This document shows, one piece after another, positions 1-11,008 of a stretch of 64,000 nucleotides of DNA. Position 1 is the stretch's first letter. Each line of letters starts with the position of its first letter. Under the pieces are notes generated by a model. That model was not told the origin of the DNA and searched no databases. It saw only the letters and a list, made by a program, of their open reading frames with translations. The stretch is taken from assembly GCF_008831285.2 (NCBI RefSeq), contig NC_045142.1:2795001-2859000 (forward strand), written 5' to 3'. Position numbers and translations under genes: made by a program. Origin of the DNA: Nymphaea colorata (lineage: Eukaryota > Streptophyta > Magnoliopsida > Nymphaeales > Nymphaeaceae).

Positions 1-389
1 TAACAGCAGTCATAATATCAAGAACAGTGTTTGTGCAGCTTGGGATTTTTGTTTTCTTGCAGCCAATAGTATGTAGGTTGGGTGATTATGTATAATAAAA
101 GATTCAAATGAAAATGTAACAAAGTATCTATTTTATTTCAAAGGCCTACTTTTCACCAAATCTGGTGGTATACACAAATTTAACGAGTAAATGTTCAGAT
201 TTATAAGATTTAAAGAAGAAGCTCATATATGATGTGTATATCGTATTTTGTAAGAGTTCAGATACCAATTATGCCGCTTTCTTGTGTCATGAAATATAAG
301 TTATGTATCTAAAAATCACATTCTTTATTACTTATTTTTCTTAAAATTTTCAAGAGAACTGTACGGTTGGTTTACACATATACATATAT

Positions 390-439
<50 letters not shown>

Positions 440-2455
440 GAAGATTGATTTATGAAATATCATATTAATGGCATAACAGTTTTCCCATTTAGCATAGTTT
501 CTTATTTCTTATCTTTATTGTTCTCCCCACTGTTATCATACATTCAGCTTGAATCGGTAGATTCAAATCGAATCGGTGGAAAACCGTTTCATTTGGGTGG
601 CATTTTCAAGCCATGTGTCGACTTTAAATATCTCGAATATTTTCTTATTTTAGTGACTTTTTCCTCTCATTTCAAGTATTTTTTAAAAGACTTTTTTTTT
701 TGTTACCAATTCACAGCCGGTTTAGCAGATCGGTCGGTCAATTCCCCGAATCGGACACCGAACCGATTCTTACAAGCATTGATTGTCCATTAAAAGATGT
801 TGGGAAATGTTGTTCGAGGGAAGCTTGCTCTCATTATAAATTTGCGAAGAGCCATAACAAGCATGGTTTACCGTGCTTCCCGGCTCATGAATTCCCGGCA
901 GCACCCTGGATTCACGGGATTTTTATGGTTGATAATTCCCATGTGAGAATCAAACCGGAATTGTATTCCCAACAGATGCAAACACGAGTGGGACTTCTAA
1001 TCACACCATCGAGAGAAAACCTAAAAATTCCGTGGTATAGCTCCGACGAGCATAGCGTTGTTGTTGGGCAGACGGGTGAAAAGTCTTATAGTCAGTTTGA
1101 TTTTTGTGGGTACTATTTTTTTAAATTGTAAATAATAAATATAGAATATTGTGTTTCACTTTTCACCTAAATCTCGAAGCGACCATAGACTTTGGAGACA
1201 AGAGAGCGATTTCGGCCTCTTTAGGATATCTTTTCAGTGCATGTCAAACGCCATGCTAACTAAAAAAGTCTAATGTCTCAAGAAAATCATTCTATTGGAA
1301 AGTGGATCATTCTATTGGAAAGTGGTTTCCAGACAGAGGACTGTTTTGAACAGGCAACAGTGAAAAGACAAATCTGTATGCGCTTGGGATGAGGGTAAAA
1401 GTACTGTCTTCTTCTTCAATAGGAAAGCAGCAGTTTTATTCAAAGATCGTCTTTGGTAAGCACTAGAATATGGACGTGGTTTTCTCACCTTGTGGGACAC
1501 GGGGACTCCTTTCTCCCCAAGCCCAAACAAACGCTACCAAACAAATATAAGAAAACAACAAAAGAAAACACCAGAAGGGAAATAAAATGGTCATTGGGAA
1601 AATTTGCGATGGGTAAAACTGTCTTTTTTCTTAAGCTCAGCTGGGCTCTTAATTCGCTGATAAATACCAACATTATTTTATTTTAAAATAATATATGATG
1701 GAAAATGTCTCCTTTACATGTAAATTTTAAAAAAGTTCATTTCTTATGTGTTAAAACTTTGGAAAATATTAAAACTTTAAAAAGTAATACTATGAGTCAA
1801 AAATTCGAAACTATAATTTAGCCCTCTTCACGATGTTACCTATAAATTATTATTAACATCGATTCACGAAATACTTTAGTACATAAAACGATATCAGTAC
1901 CCCAAAGCAACAACTTATTTAGGTGAAACTCATTTGAATCTAAGCTACCTGGCCAATATGATTGATCAAGAGCGAAGTGGGATTAATCCAACAAACCAAA
2001 CAAAAGCATGCATAAATTTCTAAACCTTATAAGCAAAACATATGCATTTAATTTCTGAAACCTAGGGAGAAAAGGCGACACTCCTCCATATGTACAATAA
2101 ATGTCATAAAACATGGTGTCAGCGCATAGAACTTCCACATACTTTAAAATAAATCACGTAAATAAAAGGAGGAGAGAGAAAGAAGAGAGGGAGAGAGAAA
2201 AAGGGCAGTATGGAAAAAGAGCCGTTTCCAGGCTTGCAATCCTCCTCACCCCCTTTAAAAAAAAAAAGGACGTTGTTTCGCGTGTGACCTTTCTCTCTCT
2301 CCCCACTACTTTCACCCTCAACAAAAACACACACACACAAAAGAAGAACCCTCAAGTCTCTTCTGTCTTCTCTGATCTTTCCTTCCCCTCTGCACGGACT
2401 TTCTCTCACATTCTTTTACTCTTTATCTCTTCACTCCAAAAAAATTCCTCCCCAC
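1..2455. other. Gene-free stretch upstream of the lectin gene
   Basis: I see no supportable gene here. Open frames at 452-793 and 700-1131 have no recognisable domain and biased, non-coding-like composition. The stretch holds an AG microsatellite (393-436), a tandem pair of 20-bp units at 1286-1325, and, at about 1695-1835, AT-rich sequence that resembles the interior of the dispersed element repeated at 49.2, 50.4 and 51.5 kb. The last 200 bases become CT-rich and grade into the lectin gene promoter and leader. Confidence 0.6.
393..436. repeat. (AG)22 microsatellite
   Basis: An uninterrupted AG dinucleotide run of 44 bases, directly visible. It is a length-polymorphism candidate. Confidence 0.97.
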
Positions 2456-2538
2456 CTTAACCCTAACCCTAGAACTCAACCTGCCATTACCATTCCACCT
2501 TCCATTACCATTCCTTCTCTCTCTCTCTCTCTCTCTCT
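2456..2538 (+). promoter_or_regulatory. Telo-box and CT-rich leader of the lectin gene
   Basis: AACCCTAACCCTAG lies at 2459-2472, two overlapping copies of the plant telo-box (AAACCCTA type), followed by a CT dinucleotide run at about 2516-2538 that ends 24 bases before the start codon. Telo-boxes and CT runs are common near transcription starts and in 5' leaders of plant genes. I see no convincing TATA box, so the start site is not fixed. The role in this gene is inferred from position only. Confidence 0.55.
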
Positions 2539-2561
2539 ATAGTTTGTTCCCTCAGAACACA

Positions 2562-3584
2562 ATGGCTGTGTTCTTCATCCTCAGGTACCTCTTCCCTCTT
2601 ACTGTGCTGTCCCTCGTCTACGTCGCTGCAGCAAACCTTAACTCTAGCTCCGAGGCGCTTCCTTTTTTGTCCTACCAACCAACTTTCGACTTCCCGAAGT
2701 TTGGAGGGGCTCAGGGGGATTTGGGTATCTCTTTGTCTGGAGATGCTTGGATCTCGCCGGACGTTTCTGCCGTCAGAATCACTAATGGGTCGTCACCGAG
2801 CTCCGGGCGCGTTCTGTACGAGAGTCCCATTGAGATGTTTCGGGGGGATTCTCCCAGGACGCCGATCTCGTTCCTGTCTTGCTTCTCGTTTTCGATGTCG
2901 CCGGGCAATGGCGCAAGGCTGGCTTTTGCGTTCACGCCGAGAGGGTTCTCGTTCTTCGATGGTTGGGAAGATGGGAGCTCTGGCGGGAATTTGAGGGCTT
3001 TTGTGGTTAGGTTCGACGCCTCGAGCGGCTTCATCTCGACGCGGGTGAGTGATGCTCCGACTGTGGGTTTGGTGGTGAACGGAGGCGAGCAGCTGAATTG
3101 CTCGATCGAGTACGACTCGAATTCGAGGGTAGTGGACGTCAGGATCCGGAATTCGAGCGAGTTTCAGAGTTTCACTCCGGTGATTTCGTATTCGGCTGAT
3201 CTTTCGAGGCTTTGGGCGGAGGAGATGTTCGTGAGCATCGGGGCTTCGAGCTCCAACTCGTCTCAGATCGCCACTCTGTACTCGTGGAGCTTTAGCAAGC
3301 GCTACTCGGCCTACACACTGCACTCGGAGCCGTTGGACCCGAACGATTTCCCGACATTGAGTAAGGAATCTGTAAACGAGAAGAGAAGGAGCAGTGTGGC
3401 CGGAATTTTCGCTGCCCTTTTGGTGGGTGCTGCATTTGGTGCGGTGGCTGCAATCGCGTTGCTGTTGTTGAGATCGCGCTTCGCCAAGAAGAATTCGGTT
3501 GCTCCGGTCATGGCCGACCCCGTGGATCTAGAGTGTGATGTTAAAATTGTTTCAGATAAGTGTAGGCCTCATGTTAAGAAGTAA
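2562..3584 (+). CDS. Legume-lectin-like domain protein, signal peptide and single membrane anchor, no kinase
   Basis: Single-exon gene, 340 aa. An in-frame TTG lies six codons upstream at 2544, but the ATG at 2562 gives a proper signal peptide (residues 1-24, hydrophobic core then AAA before NLN). A beta-sandwich L-type lectin domain follows (about 33-250), ending in the typical tail VSIGASSSNSSQIATLYSWS, where family members read VGFSASTG...HYVLSWSF. A basic stretch (KRR, 274-276), a transmembrane segment (about 279-303) and a short cytoplasmic tail of about 37 residues follow. There are several N-glycosylation sequons (N27, N75, N179, N197, N232). This is the ectodomain layout of L-type lectin receptor kinases, but the protein stops after the membrane segment. 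The metal/sugar loop is shortened: after F151-D152 the sequence reads ASSGFISTRVSD, without the usual Asn and acidic ligands, so sugar binding may be lost. Likely plasma-membrane surface protein; ligand unknown. Confidence 0.85.
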   Translation: MAVFFILRYLFPLTVLSLVYVAAANLNSSSEALPFLSYQPTFDFPKFGGAQGDLGISLSGDAWISPDVSAVRITNGSSPSSGRVLYESPIEMFRGDSPRTPISFLSCFSFSMSPGNGARLAFAFTPRGFSFFDGWEDGSSGGNLRAFVVRFDASSGFISTRVSDAPTVGLVVNGGEQLNCSIEYDSNSRVVDVRIRNSSEFQSFTPVISYSADLSRLWAEEMFVSIGASSSNSSQIATLYSWSFSKRYSAYTLHSEPLDPNDFPTLSKESVNEKRRSSVAGIFAALLVGAAFGAVAAIALLLLRSRFAKKNSVAPVMADPVDLECDVKIVSDKCRPHVKK

Positions 3585-6500
3585 ATGTGTTCTCGTCAAA
3601 AGAATGATGAGGTGTCTATGATGCTAAAGGATCATAAGTGATCTTGTTCTTTTGTTGTACATTACTGATTTGTAGTATAGCTACATTTTTTCTTTCTTTT
3701 GCTGGATATGTTGTTGCCTGATGAAGTGTTTTCTCTCTATACCCTTTTGTTTGCTGAGTGTTCTGAACACAGCAGGAATCCATGAAATCTCAAATTATAG
3801 CTTGTGCGAGCTCAAATGATCAGATGAGAAGGAATTCAGCTTGATTGGTGGTGCTTTTTGCGTCATAATTTACAATCTTGTTGTGCATATGTATAAACGT
3901 TCATGCAAACATGATGGGGACCTTAAACTCTAGTGTGGCATTTGGCATTCCCTTCAAAGACACAGCTGCTTCTGCGATCGTTTTCAAATTGGATGAAGCT
4001 TTTTCCATATTCTACTGCCACTATTGGATCGAGAACTGTGTGGTCTTCCGATTGATCATTTAGTCTCACATTGTTGCATTGGTGTTGAGGTGTTGAAATG
4101 CTTCTTATGATTCAGTTTACCTCTTCAGATTTTGCTGAATTTTGAATTTTGGCTTCTCAAACACAGTACAGATTTGAACTGAAACCTTATCTGAGAACAC
4201 GGCTGGAGAGAATGCCAAAACTTTGTGCTTTTTGATGGTTGACGCCAGAACAGCATGTTTGTTGGCTGCTGCCCTCACAGTGAAAAGAGGATCGTGAACT
4301 AATGCTGGCAAATGATCTGCGACTGCATGTCTGATTTTCTTTTGATGAGAAACAGATATCTTGTTCAAAACCCATGTAGATTCGATGACTTTTACAATAT
4401 TGCTCCTGTTTCCTGCGTGAGCGCACTAAAGTCTGTCAGAGGAAATGACAACAAAGGACGGTTTTGACCAGCATATTTGTAAATTTTGGAGAGAGGGAGA
4501 AAGAGAGAATAATGAGATGAACAGGAGAGGAATAAGTTTTATCACTGTGGTACCCGTAGACAGCTGGTGATTGGTGAGTTACAAAGGAGAACCACCTACC
4601 CGATGAAGATCCCAATGATCTCTCTTGGGGATCTCAAAGCAGCTCTGTACATGAATGTTCAGTGGTTTCTTCCTGCACTTCATCCATTTTTTGCTCCTGA
4701 TACCATGTTGTTTCCTGTCGATCTCACTTCAAGTTGGATAATCGAAGCGTTCATCCAATAATAGCATGACTTGAGGACAAAAGCAGGATTATTTTCACAC
4801 CAACTGCTTCAAAATTGCCTTCCAAAAACGAAATCTTTTCTCACGCTATGCAACTTATATGATGCTGCATTTGTTCCTTCAATTTGTTGTTAACCTGGTT
4901 TTGGGTGTTATCTAAAACAAACCTTGGCAACTCTCTTACTAAAATATTTCTCCAAGCTTCCAAATATTACTGACGCATGCACTTGAACTAGAACTATGTT
5001 AAATATCTGTTTTTCTTCCACTGTGCGGGTGGAGGTTTCAAGTATTTTCTGGCCAATCTGGTTTCAGAAGCTAAATTCGCCCCATGATCTTGTAATTTGA
5101 ACTTGTGACTTGTTTTAACCTTGAACTTACGGTACCAAAATCAGTTAACTACATGGAGATTGAATAAATCCACTGAGCTATCACGTGCAGAGTATATTAC
5201 TTGCAGATTCCTTTCTCATTATAGCTTCTTTAAACGTACGCTCTAAGTCATCATCATGTTCCTTTAAAGTTCTGTTCTTAAATATGGCAGATATATTTCC
5301 TATTTTGAAGTTAATGAATTTTTTTCAGCAAAGAAGCAGAAAACCTGCGGCCTGTTTCATTCCGCCTTTCATGTTGGAATTTGGAAGTTGGTGGTTTCTT
5401 ACGCGTTGCACTGCATTTTGATTCATTTTAATTCTTCACTTTTTGGATCTGTTAGAATATTTCTTTTGATTAGATTTGTATTAATGCCGTCCCACCTTAT
5501 TTTGCTTCCCAAACCTAAAGGCTAAAACCTTAAAATGTGCTTTCCATTGGTTAGATTAACTCATTGCTTTTGCTGATGATTTTTATTAGTAAAGGCATAT
5601 GGCTTGAACTTCCAAACTTGTTGACATTGTTCTTCCCGCTTGGACGTGTTTGAAAAGCTAATGCAAGCCCTTAAGTAAAAACTTCACCAGGCAATAAGAA
5701 GCCTATCATCTCATACTCTTAAGTCAACCATGGATGAATTTACCCTCGATCGTTTTTCATCCATATCTGCTCAATAACGCAGGGTGGAAACGGTCGTGTC
5801 AAAAAATATATATAAAAGAAAAGCTACCCAAATATCACTTGGATAGTGGAATTAGCATCTTGCTCACCCAAAAGGCTAGCTATCCATTTCATAACTTTCA
5901 CCTACAACCATTTAAGTTATATCAGTTAAGTTGTGTAGTTTTACCATAGATCCGAGATCACAAATTTAAGGATGGACCGCTCCCTCTCAAATCTGACCTA
6001 AAATCCATGGTTCTTAGAAAGGGGATGTAAATCCATGTTAGGATTTACCAAAACACACATTTTAATTCAACCGTTTCTAAGACCTGAGGCAATCAAAAGC
6101 AACCCCTATTGGTAGGACGCAAGCTGCGGGCACTGTAGCTGTCCAGAAAACCCAGACTGCGCTGTCGTCCTGACCTCCCAAGATCTCTTCGGGAATGCTT
6201 TCGGTTCCGGAGATACCAAGATTACAATTCAATGTTTACCCCACTGGAGACAAACCCAGTGAATCCCCAAGGGTAAAGGTACAAGAAGGGCTTTTCCCGC
6301 CTACTCTAGGTCTGAACCTACTACACAGATAGGTTCAAGGCCTTACAACCTTGCGTACAAGAATGCCCTCAGCCTCACTCAACAAACCATACATTCATGC
6401 CTACGCGGACAAACCATTCCCCAACCCATAGGTAGGTCCATGGTTATGGCTGAAAGCTGGTTAGGAGGAGGTGATGCGATGGAGGCTGCGGGTGAAGCAG

Positions 6501-7541
6501 CAGCATTTAGCTGCGGTGGAGGGCGACGGGATAAGCTTGGACCTCACGGGGGAGAGCAGAAGAAGCGTCAAAGGCAAGGACGCATGGGGAAGACAGAGGA
6601 AGCAAAGGGTTGAGGAGAGGAAGAGGCGTCAAGAGGTAGGGACGCGAGAGAGAGGAGCGGAAACACACATTTTAATTCAACCGTTTCTAAGACCTGAGGC
6701 AATCAAAAGCAACCTTAGTGCATTGCACGGCTCCTAAACAAGAAGGTAAAAAAACGGGTCTGGTTGCTCGGCCTATCCTAAACAAGAAGGTAAAAAAAAC
6801 GGGGAGGAAATGTCTAAGAATCCTTTCTGTAATTCATGCATATCTTAACCCGGGGCATCACACTAAGAGATAAAAAAAATCAACTCAACCCTGGAGAAAG
6901 CTCTAGTTCTTTAACGATTTCCTACATCCAAAATTATCTTGAATTGACTTACGAGAATTCTTTATAGGCCCAACTTGAGCTGTTGTGGGATGACAAAATA
7001 GCTATGTTTCATTTGTTTTCGTCTTAACTGAAATGTTGTCCTCCCCAAAAAGTTAAATGAAAATATAGTAAACAATTTTGTGACACAAGGATTTCTCATT
7101 CCAAAATTGAAACCGTTTGTACCATCAATGGAAAAAGAGATGGCCGTAATCGAAATGTTGGCATGGATAGAAAAGGAAGGGTTCCTTCCTAACAACAATC
7201 ATCCACTAAAGAGCATATTACATATGTTTGCATATTGGCCGACATCTAAAACAGCAAAGACAGTATTTTCATGTGAATCATACACAGTCAGTACGTAGCC
7301 AGTGAAACAAGAAAGAATAAAATTTCAACAACAATTGTTGAACAAGTATCTCGTACTGCCACGTCTTCGCTGGAAATAGAAAAAGAAATCATGCTGTATT
7401 CTTATGCTACTTGTTACATATGTCGGAATTAACTTAATTAGGAACACCTAGCTAACAAAGCAAGTTCTACTAGTTGAAAACGCTTCCACATGAAGCAGGC
7501 AACTGGGAGTTGCAGAAACCCAGCTATGAACTATAACCATG
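3585..7541. other. Gene-free stretch between lectin and tubulin genes
   Basis: It starts with the lectin 3' region. No gene is supported. A minus-strand frame at 4117-4368 (83 aa) reads somewhat like protein, but I recognise no family and see no partner exons. At 6051-6714 a 54-bp perfect direct repeat brackets a 556-bp insert (separate entry). At 6733-6803 a short unit (ACAAGAAGGTAAAAAAA plus an ACGGG tail) occurs twice, about 45 bases apart. The right end (7200-7541) is the tubulin 3' region on the other strand. Confidence 0.55.
6051..6714. repeat. 54-bp perfect direct repeat bracketing a 556-bp insert
   Basis: Bases 6051-6104 and 6661-6714 are identical over 54 positions (both begin AAACACACATTTTAATTCAA and end AGCAACC) and then diverge. 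The insert between them is GC-richer than its surroundings and has no coding sequence I can recognise; its right half is purine-rich (GAGGAAG-type). The duplication is too long for a transposase target-site duplication. It fits filler insertion during repair of a break with long staggered ends, or unequal exchange. Confidence 0.9.
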
Positions 7542-9109
7542 TTACATTTCTGCAAGCTCCTCTTCTTCGTCTTCATAGTCTCCCTCCTCATCCGCAGTCG
7601 CATCTTGGTACTGCTGGTACTCAGAAACAAGATCATTCATATTGCTCTCTGCTTCTGTAAACTCCATCTCGTCCATTCCTTCACCGGTATACCAATGCAA
7701 GAAAGCCTTTCTCCTGAACATGGCAGTGAATTGCTCACTCACCCTCCGGAACATCTCCTGAATAGAAGTCGAATTTCCGATAAAAGTCGATGCCATTTTC
7801 AGGCCTGTAGGGGGAATGTCACAGACGGTGGACTTGACATTGTTTGGGATCCATTCAACAAAGTAAGATGAGTTTTTGTTTTGGACGTTGATCATCTGTT
7901 CATCAACTTCCTTGGTACTCATCTTGCCACGAAACACTGCGGATGCGGTAAGGTACCGACCATGTCTGGGGTCCGCGGCGCACATCATGTTCTTGGCATC
8001 CCACATTTGTTGTGTAAGTTCAGGCACAGTAAGAGCCCGGTATTGCTGAGAGCCTCTTGACGTAAGGGGGGCAAAACCCACCATGAAGAAGTGCAGACGC
8101 GGGAATGGAATCAAGTTGACGGCCAGCTTCCTCAAGTCTGAGTTCAGCTGGCCAGGAAATCTCAGGCAGCATGTGACACCAGACATGGTCGCAGATATCA
8201 AATGGTTCAGGTCGCCGACTGCAAGAATGACAGAGCCATGGTTAACATTCATGCTTGCAATAGAACAGCATCAAAAAGAAGAATAAGCAATTAGGGAACA
8301 CTTACAACTAGGGGTAGTGAGCTTCAGAGTCCTGAAGCATATATCGTAAAGAGCTTCATTGTCAAGAACCATACATTCATCCGCGTTCTCAACCAGCTGA
8401 TGAACAGAAAGGGTTGCGTTGTAGGGCTCGACCACAGTGTCCGATACCTTCGGAGAAGGGAAGACGGAGAAAGTAAGCATCATTCGATCGGGGTATTCCT
8501 CTCTGATCTTTGAAATGAGCAGCGTGCCCATTCCAGACCCTGTTCCACCTCCCAAGGAGTGGCAGACCTGGAAACCTGCAAGAACAAGACTCCAATAAGA
8601 ACAACAGGGGAGAAAATGACCATAAAAAACAAGGGAATGGCGTCCTTCGTGCACAGAAAATGAAAGAAGCCGACAAACACAAATTCCCATTTCGTGGAGA
8701 CTGGGGAGGGCATACCCTGCAAGCAGTCACAGTTCTCAGCCTCCTTCCTGACAACATCAAGAACTGAGTCAATAAGCTCTGCTCCCTCTGTGTAATGCCC
8801 CTTGGCCCAGTTGTTTCCGGCACCCGATTGCCCAAAGACGAAATTATCCGGCCGGAAGATCTGGCCGAAAGAGCCAGACCTCACACTGTCCATGGTCCCG
8901 GGTTCAAGGTCCATAAGCACCGCCCTCGGAACGAAGCGACCGCAACTGGCTTCGTTGTAGTACACATTGACCCTCTCAAGCTGCAGTTCGGAATCACCAT
9001 GGTACCTTCCTGTGGCGTCGATGCCGTGTTCGGCGCAGACAACCTCCCAGAACTTAGCACCGATCTGGTTGCCACACTGGCCGCCCTGAATATGCAAGAT
9101 CTCACGCAT
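7542..9109 (-). CDS. Beta-tubulin, three exons, 446 aa
   Basis: Exons on the minus strand: 9109-8716, 8575-8306 and 8218-7542, with GT-AG introns of 140 and 87 bases; the spliced frame is exactly 447 codons. The protein dimerises with alpha-tubulin and polymerises into cytoplasmic microtubules, binding exchangeable GTP. Visible features: the N-terminal MREI that mediates tubulin mRNA autoregulation in animals, the GTP-binding loop GGGTGSGMG (about 140-148), and an acidic tail ending [16 protein letters not shown]. Introns fall after residue 131 (split Gly) and within Phe222, the usual two positions in plant beta-tubulin genes. Length equals that of typical plant beta-tubulins. Which isotype it is cannot be told without the species' full family. 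The assignment is secure. Confidence 0.98.
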
Positions 9110-9190
9110 CTTGTGCGAGGGTGTGTGCGCACGCGAGAGAGAGAGAGAGAGAGTTGAAGTGTTCTTGTGGTAAGGGTAATTATATAGGGA
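9110..9190 (-). promoter_or_regulatory. Beta-tubulin leader and TATA box
   Basis: On the minus strand a TATA box (CTATATAATT, 9187-9178) sits about 70 bases upstream of the start codon, which puts the transcription start near 9150. The leader then contains a CT dinucleotide run (9134-9154 region), a common plant leader feature. Position and sequence are seen directly; the start site is inferred from TATA spacing. Confidence 0.65.
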
Positions 9191-10813
9191 AGCGGCTTAG
9201 CAACGGCTACATCTAAGCGGGAACTTCGAGAGGGATTTGAATTGGACTGTTCCCGACCGTTAGAGCAGAACCAACGAGCGCGGATCCAACTGTTGGACGG
9301 AAGCGGTGAATTTTGAATTTCAAAATTTCTAGCCAAGTCGTCTCGGCGGAACGTTCCATAAATTTGAATAAACCTGTTAACCTCCACAAATTAGAAATTG
9401 ACAGGACAAACCCGGGTGCTCTTCATCTGGGCTCGGATATTTTCCCCTACTACCAGAACTGCGATACTGAGGATCACAATTACGGGGTGCTAGTGGATTA
9501 CATTTTGATCTCGTCAAGATCAACCGTAAACATGTGGTGTTAGTTCCAAATATGTATATACTAGAAGTGGCCCTTAAAAGAATCGTAATAAAAGAACCTC
9601 ATCGGAAGTGGAGAGTTGTTGGAATTTTCATTAAAGAAGGTCCATAATCTTAACAGCTCAAGAATAAGTTTTGTTATCGAAAGAAATCACATAGATTATT
9701 CTAATAACCGCTAGCTATTAGTTCAAGCCAGCTTCGAGACATGGGTGGAAAGAAAACACCCATTGGCTAATCATAAAACATTCACCGTTTTCAATACAAA
9801 GACGTAACACCCACGATGGTAATCAAACTGATGAATAAATGGTACACTAGTCCAACGAGCTAGGCTACATTCTTAAAGGAAGGAAAAGATATCAAAGGGC
9901 TGAGCGATATATCAACTCTCCGATCAGTGTGCCCCAACAAGAAAACGGCTCAACAAAGGGAGTGTAACATGAGAGGCTTTCCTTGAGCACGATCATCCAG
10001 AAGCACCCATCAACTCTATGGATCGATATACTTCGGAGTCAACATTCTATCTAAAACTGTCAAATCAACAGCTGAATCTAGGGATGCAATGGCTTTGGGT
10101 CCGATCCTAGGAAATTGCATTTCTCTTCCCCTTGTAGTAACCCAGAGTACAACCGAATGGCGTGGATATTTCATGTAGTAGAAAAACAAGGTTGGAACAA
10201 GATTCAGTCTCGTCAACTTCACTAATCCACATTAATCCAGAATCATCAGCCTGACACTACTGCGCATTTGACTCTTTTACGAGTCAACTAGGCGCTTCCA
10301 CACTTCGAAAAATATTGAAAGTCCAGCAGATTAGCTTTTGCAACTGGAGAGCAAATCTTCTACGATAGTACCAGAGATATTTTCACAGGACCAAGCAACC
10401 AGGCGAAGGAAAGCCACTGTCTAGCAATAAATGGTGAATTGATGAAAATGCACATTTAATTAACCAAGTTAACACCGTATTCCAGCTGTATTAACAACAA
10501 AAACAAACACCAAATCGGATTTCGACTCTTAAATCAAGTCCCGACAGCAGAAGAAACGTGGCTTCAACTAAAAAGACCGACGTAATATGAATCGAGACTG
10601 ACAGTGATTAGGCGGGCGCCTGTTCCCAGGAATGTTGCTAATTAATGCGTGTTGCACGTGACCCAAGAAACAGGAAGTCGCGTAAACATTTATAGCTACA
10701 GCTAGAAATGGTAAACAAAACTAGAACGTTAACAACGGCCCTTTGACGGACCATTTCGAAAACTTTGTTGCACCTACCTTTTCCGAACGAACGGACAAAA
10801 TTACCATAATCAA

Positions 10814-10830
10814 CCCCCCCCCCCCCCCCC
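10814..10830. repeat. Poly-C tract (17 bases)
   Basis: An uninterrupted run of 17 C, unusual in AT-rich plant DNA. The exact length in the real genome may differ because homopolymers of this size are error-prone in sequencing. Confidence 0.9.
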
Positions 10831-10944
10831 AATATCCTAACTGAAACAAATTCCTAACAAAATAAATTTCATAAATGGGTACTCAAATAACCGATCCGCT
10901 CGTACAAATACCCTTGCAGCACATTCACGGAGTATGTTTACACT

Positions 10945-11008
10945 AAACAACGCTTTAACAAATTCTATTTGACCATAAACAACGCTTTAACAAATTCTAT
11001 TTGACCAT
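10945..11008. repeat. 32-bp tandem duplication
   Basis: Two adjacent identical copies of a 32-base unit beginning AAACAACGCTTTAACAAATT, starting at 10945 and 10977. A simple recent slippage or repair duplication. Confidence 0.92.

Noticed and set aside
700-1131. 143-codon frame near the left edge
   Set aside because: No recognisable domain, no splice or promoter context, and composition like the surrounding non-coding DNA.
2544-2561. In-frame TTG start six codons upstream of the lectin ATG
   Set aside because: Plant nuclear genes rarely start at TTG, and the ATG at 2562 leads directly into a signal peptide.
4117-4368. Minus-strand 83-codon frame with protein-like sequence
   Set aside because: It reads more like protein than its neighbours (e.g. 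LPALVHDPLFTVRAAANKH), but I cannot place it in a family and find no partner exons. A translated search of this interval would decide; a hit to a plant protein family would make it a gene remnant.
8795-9157. Plus-strand 120-codon frame over the tubulin gene
   Set aside because: Antisense shadow of beta-tubulin exon 1 and its leader.
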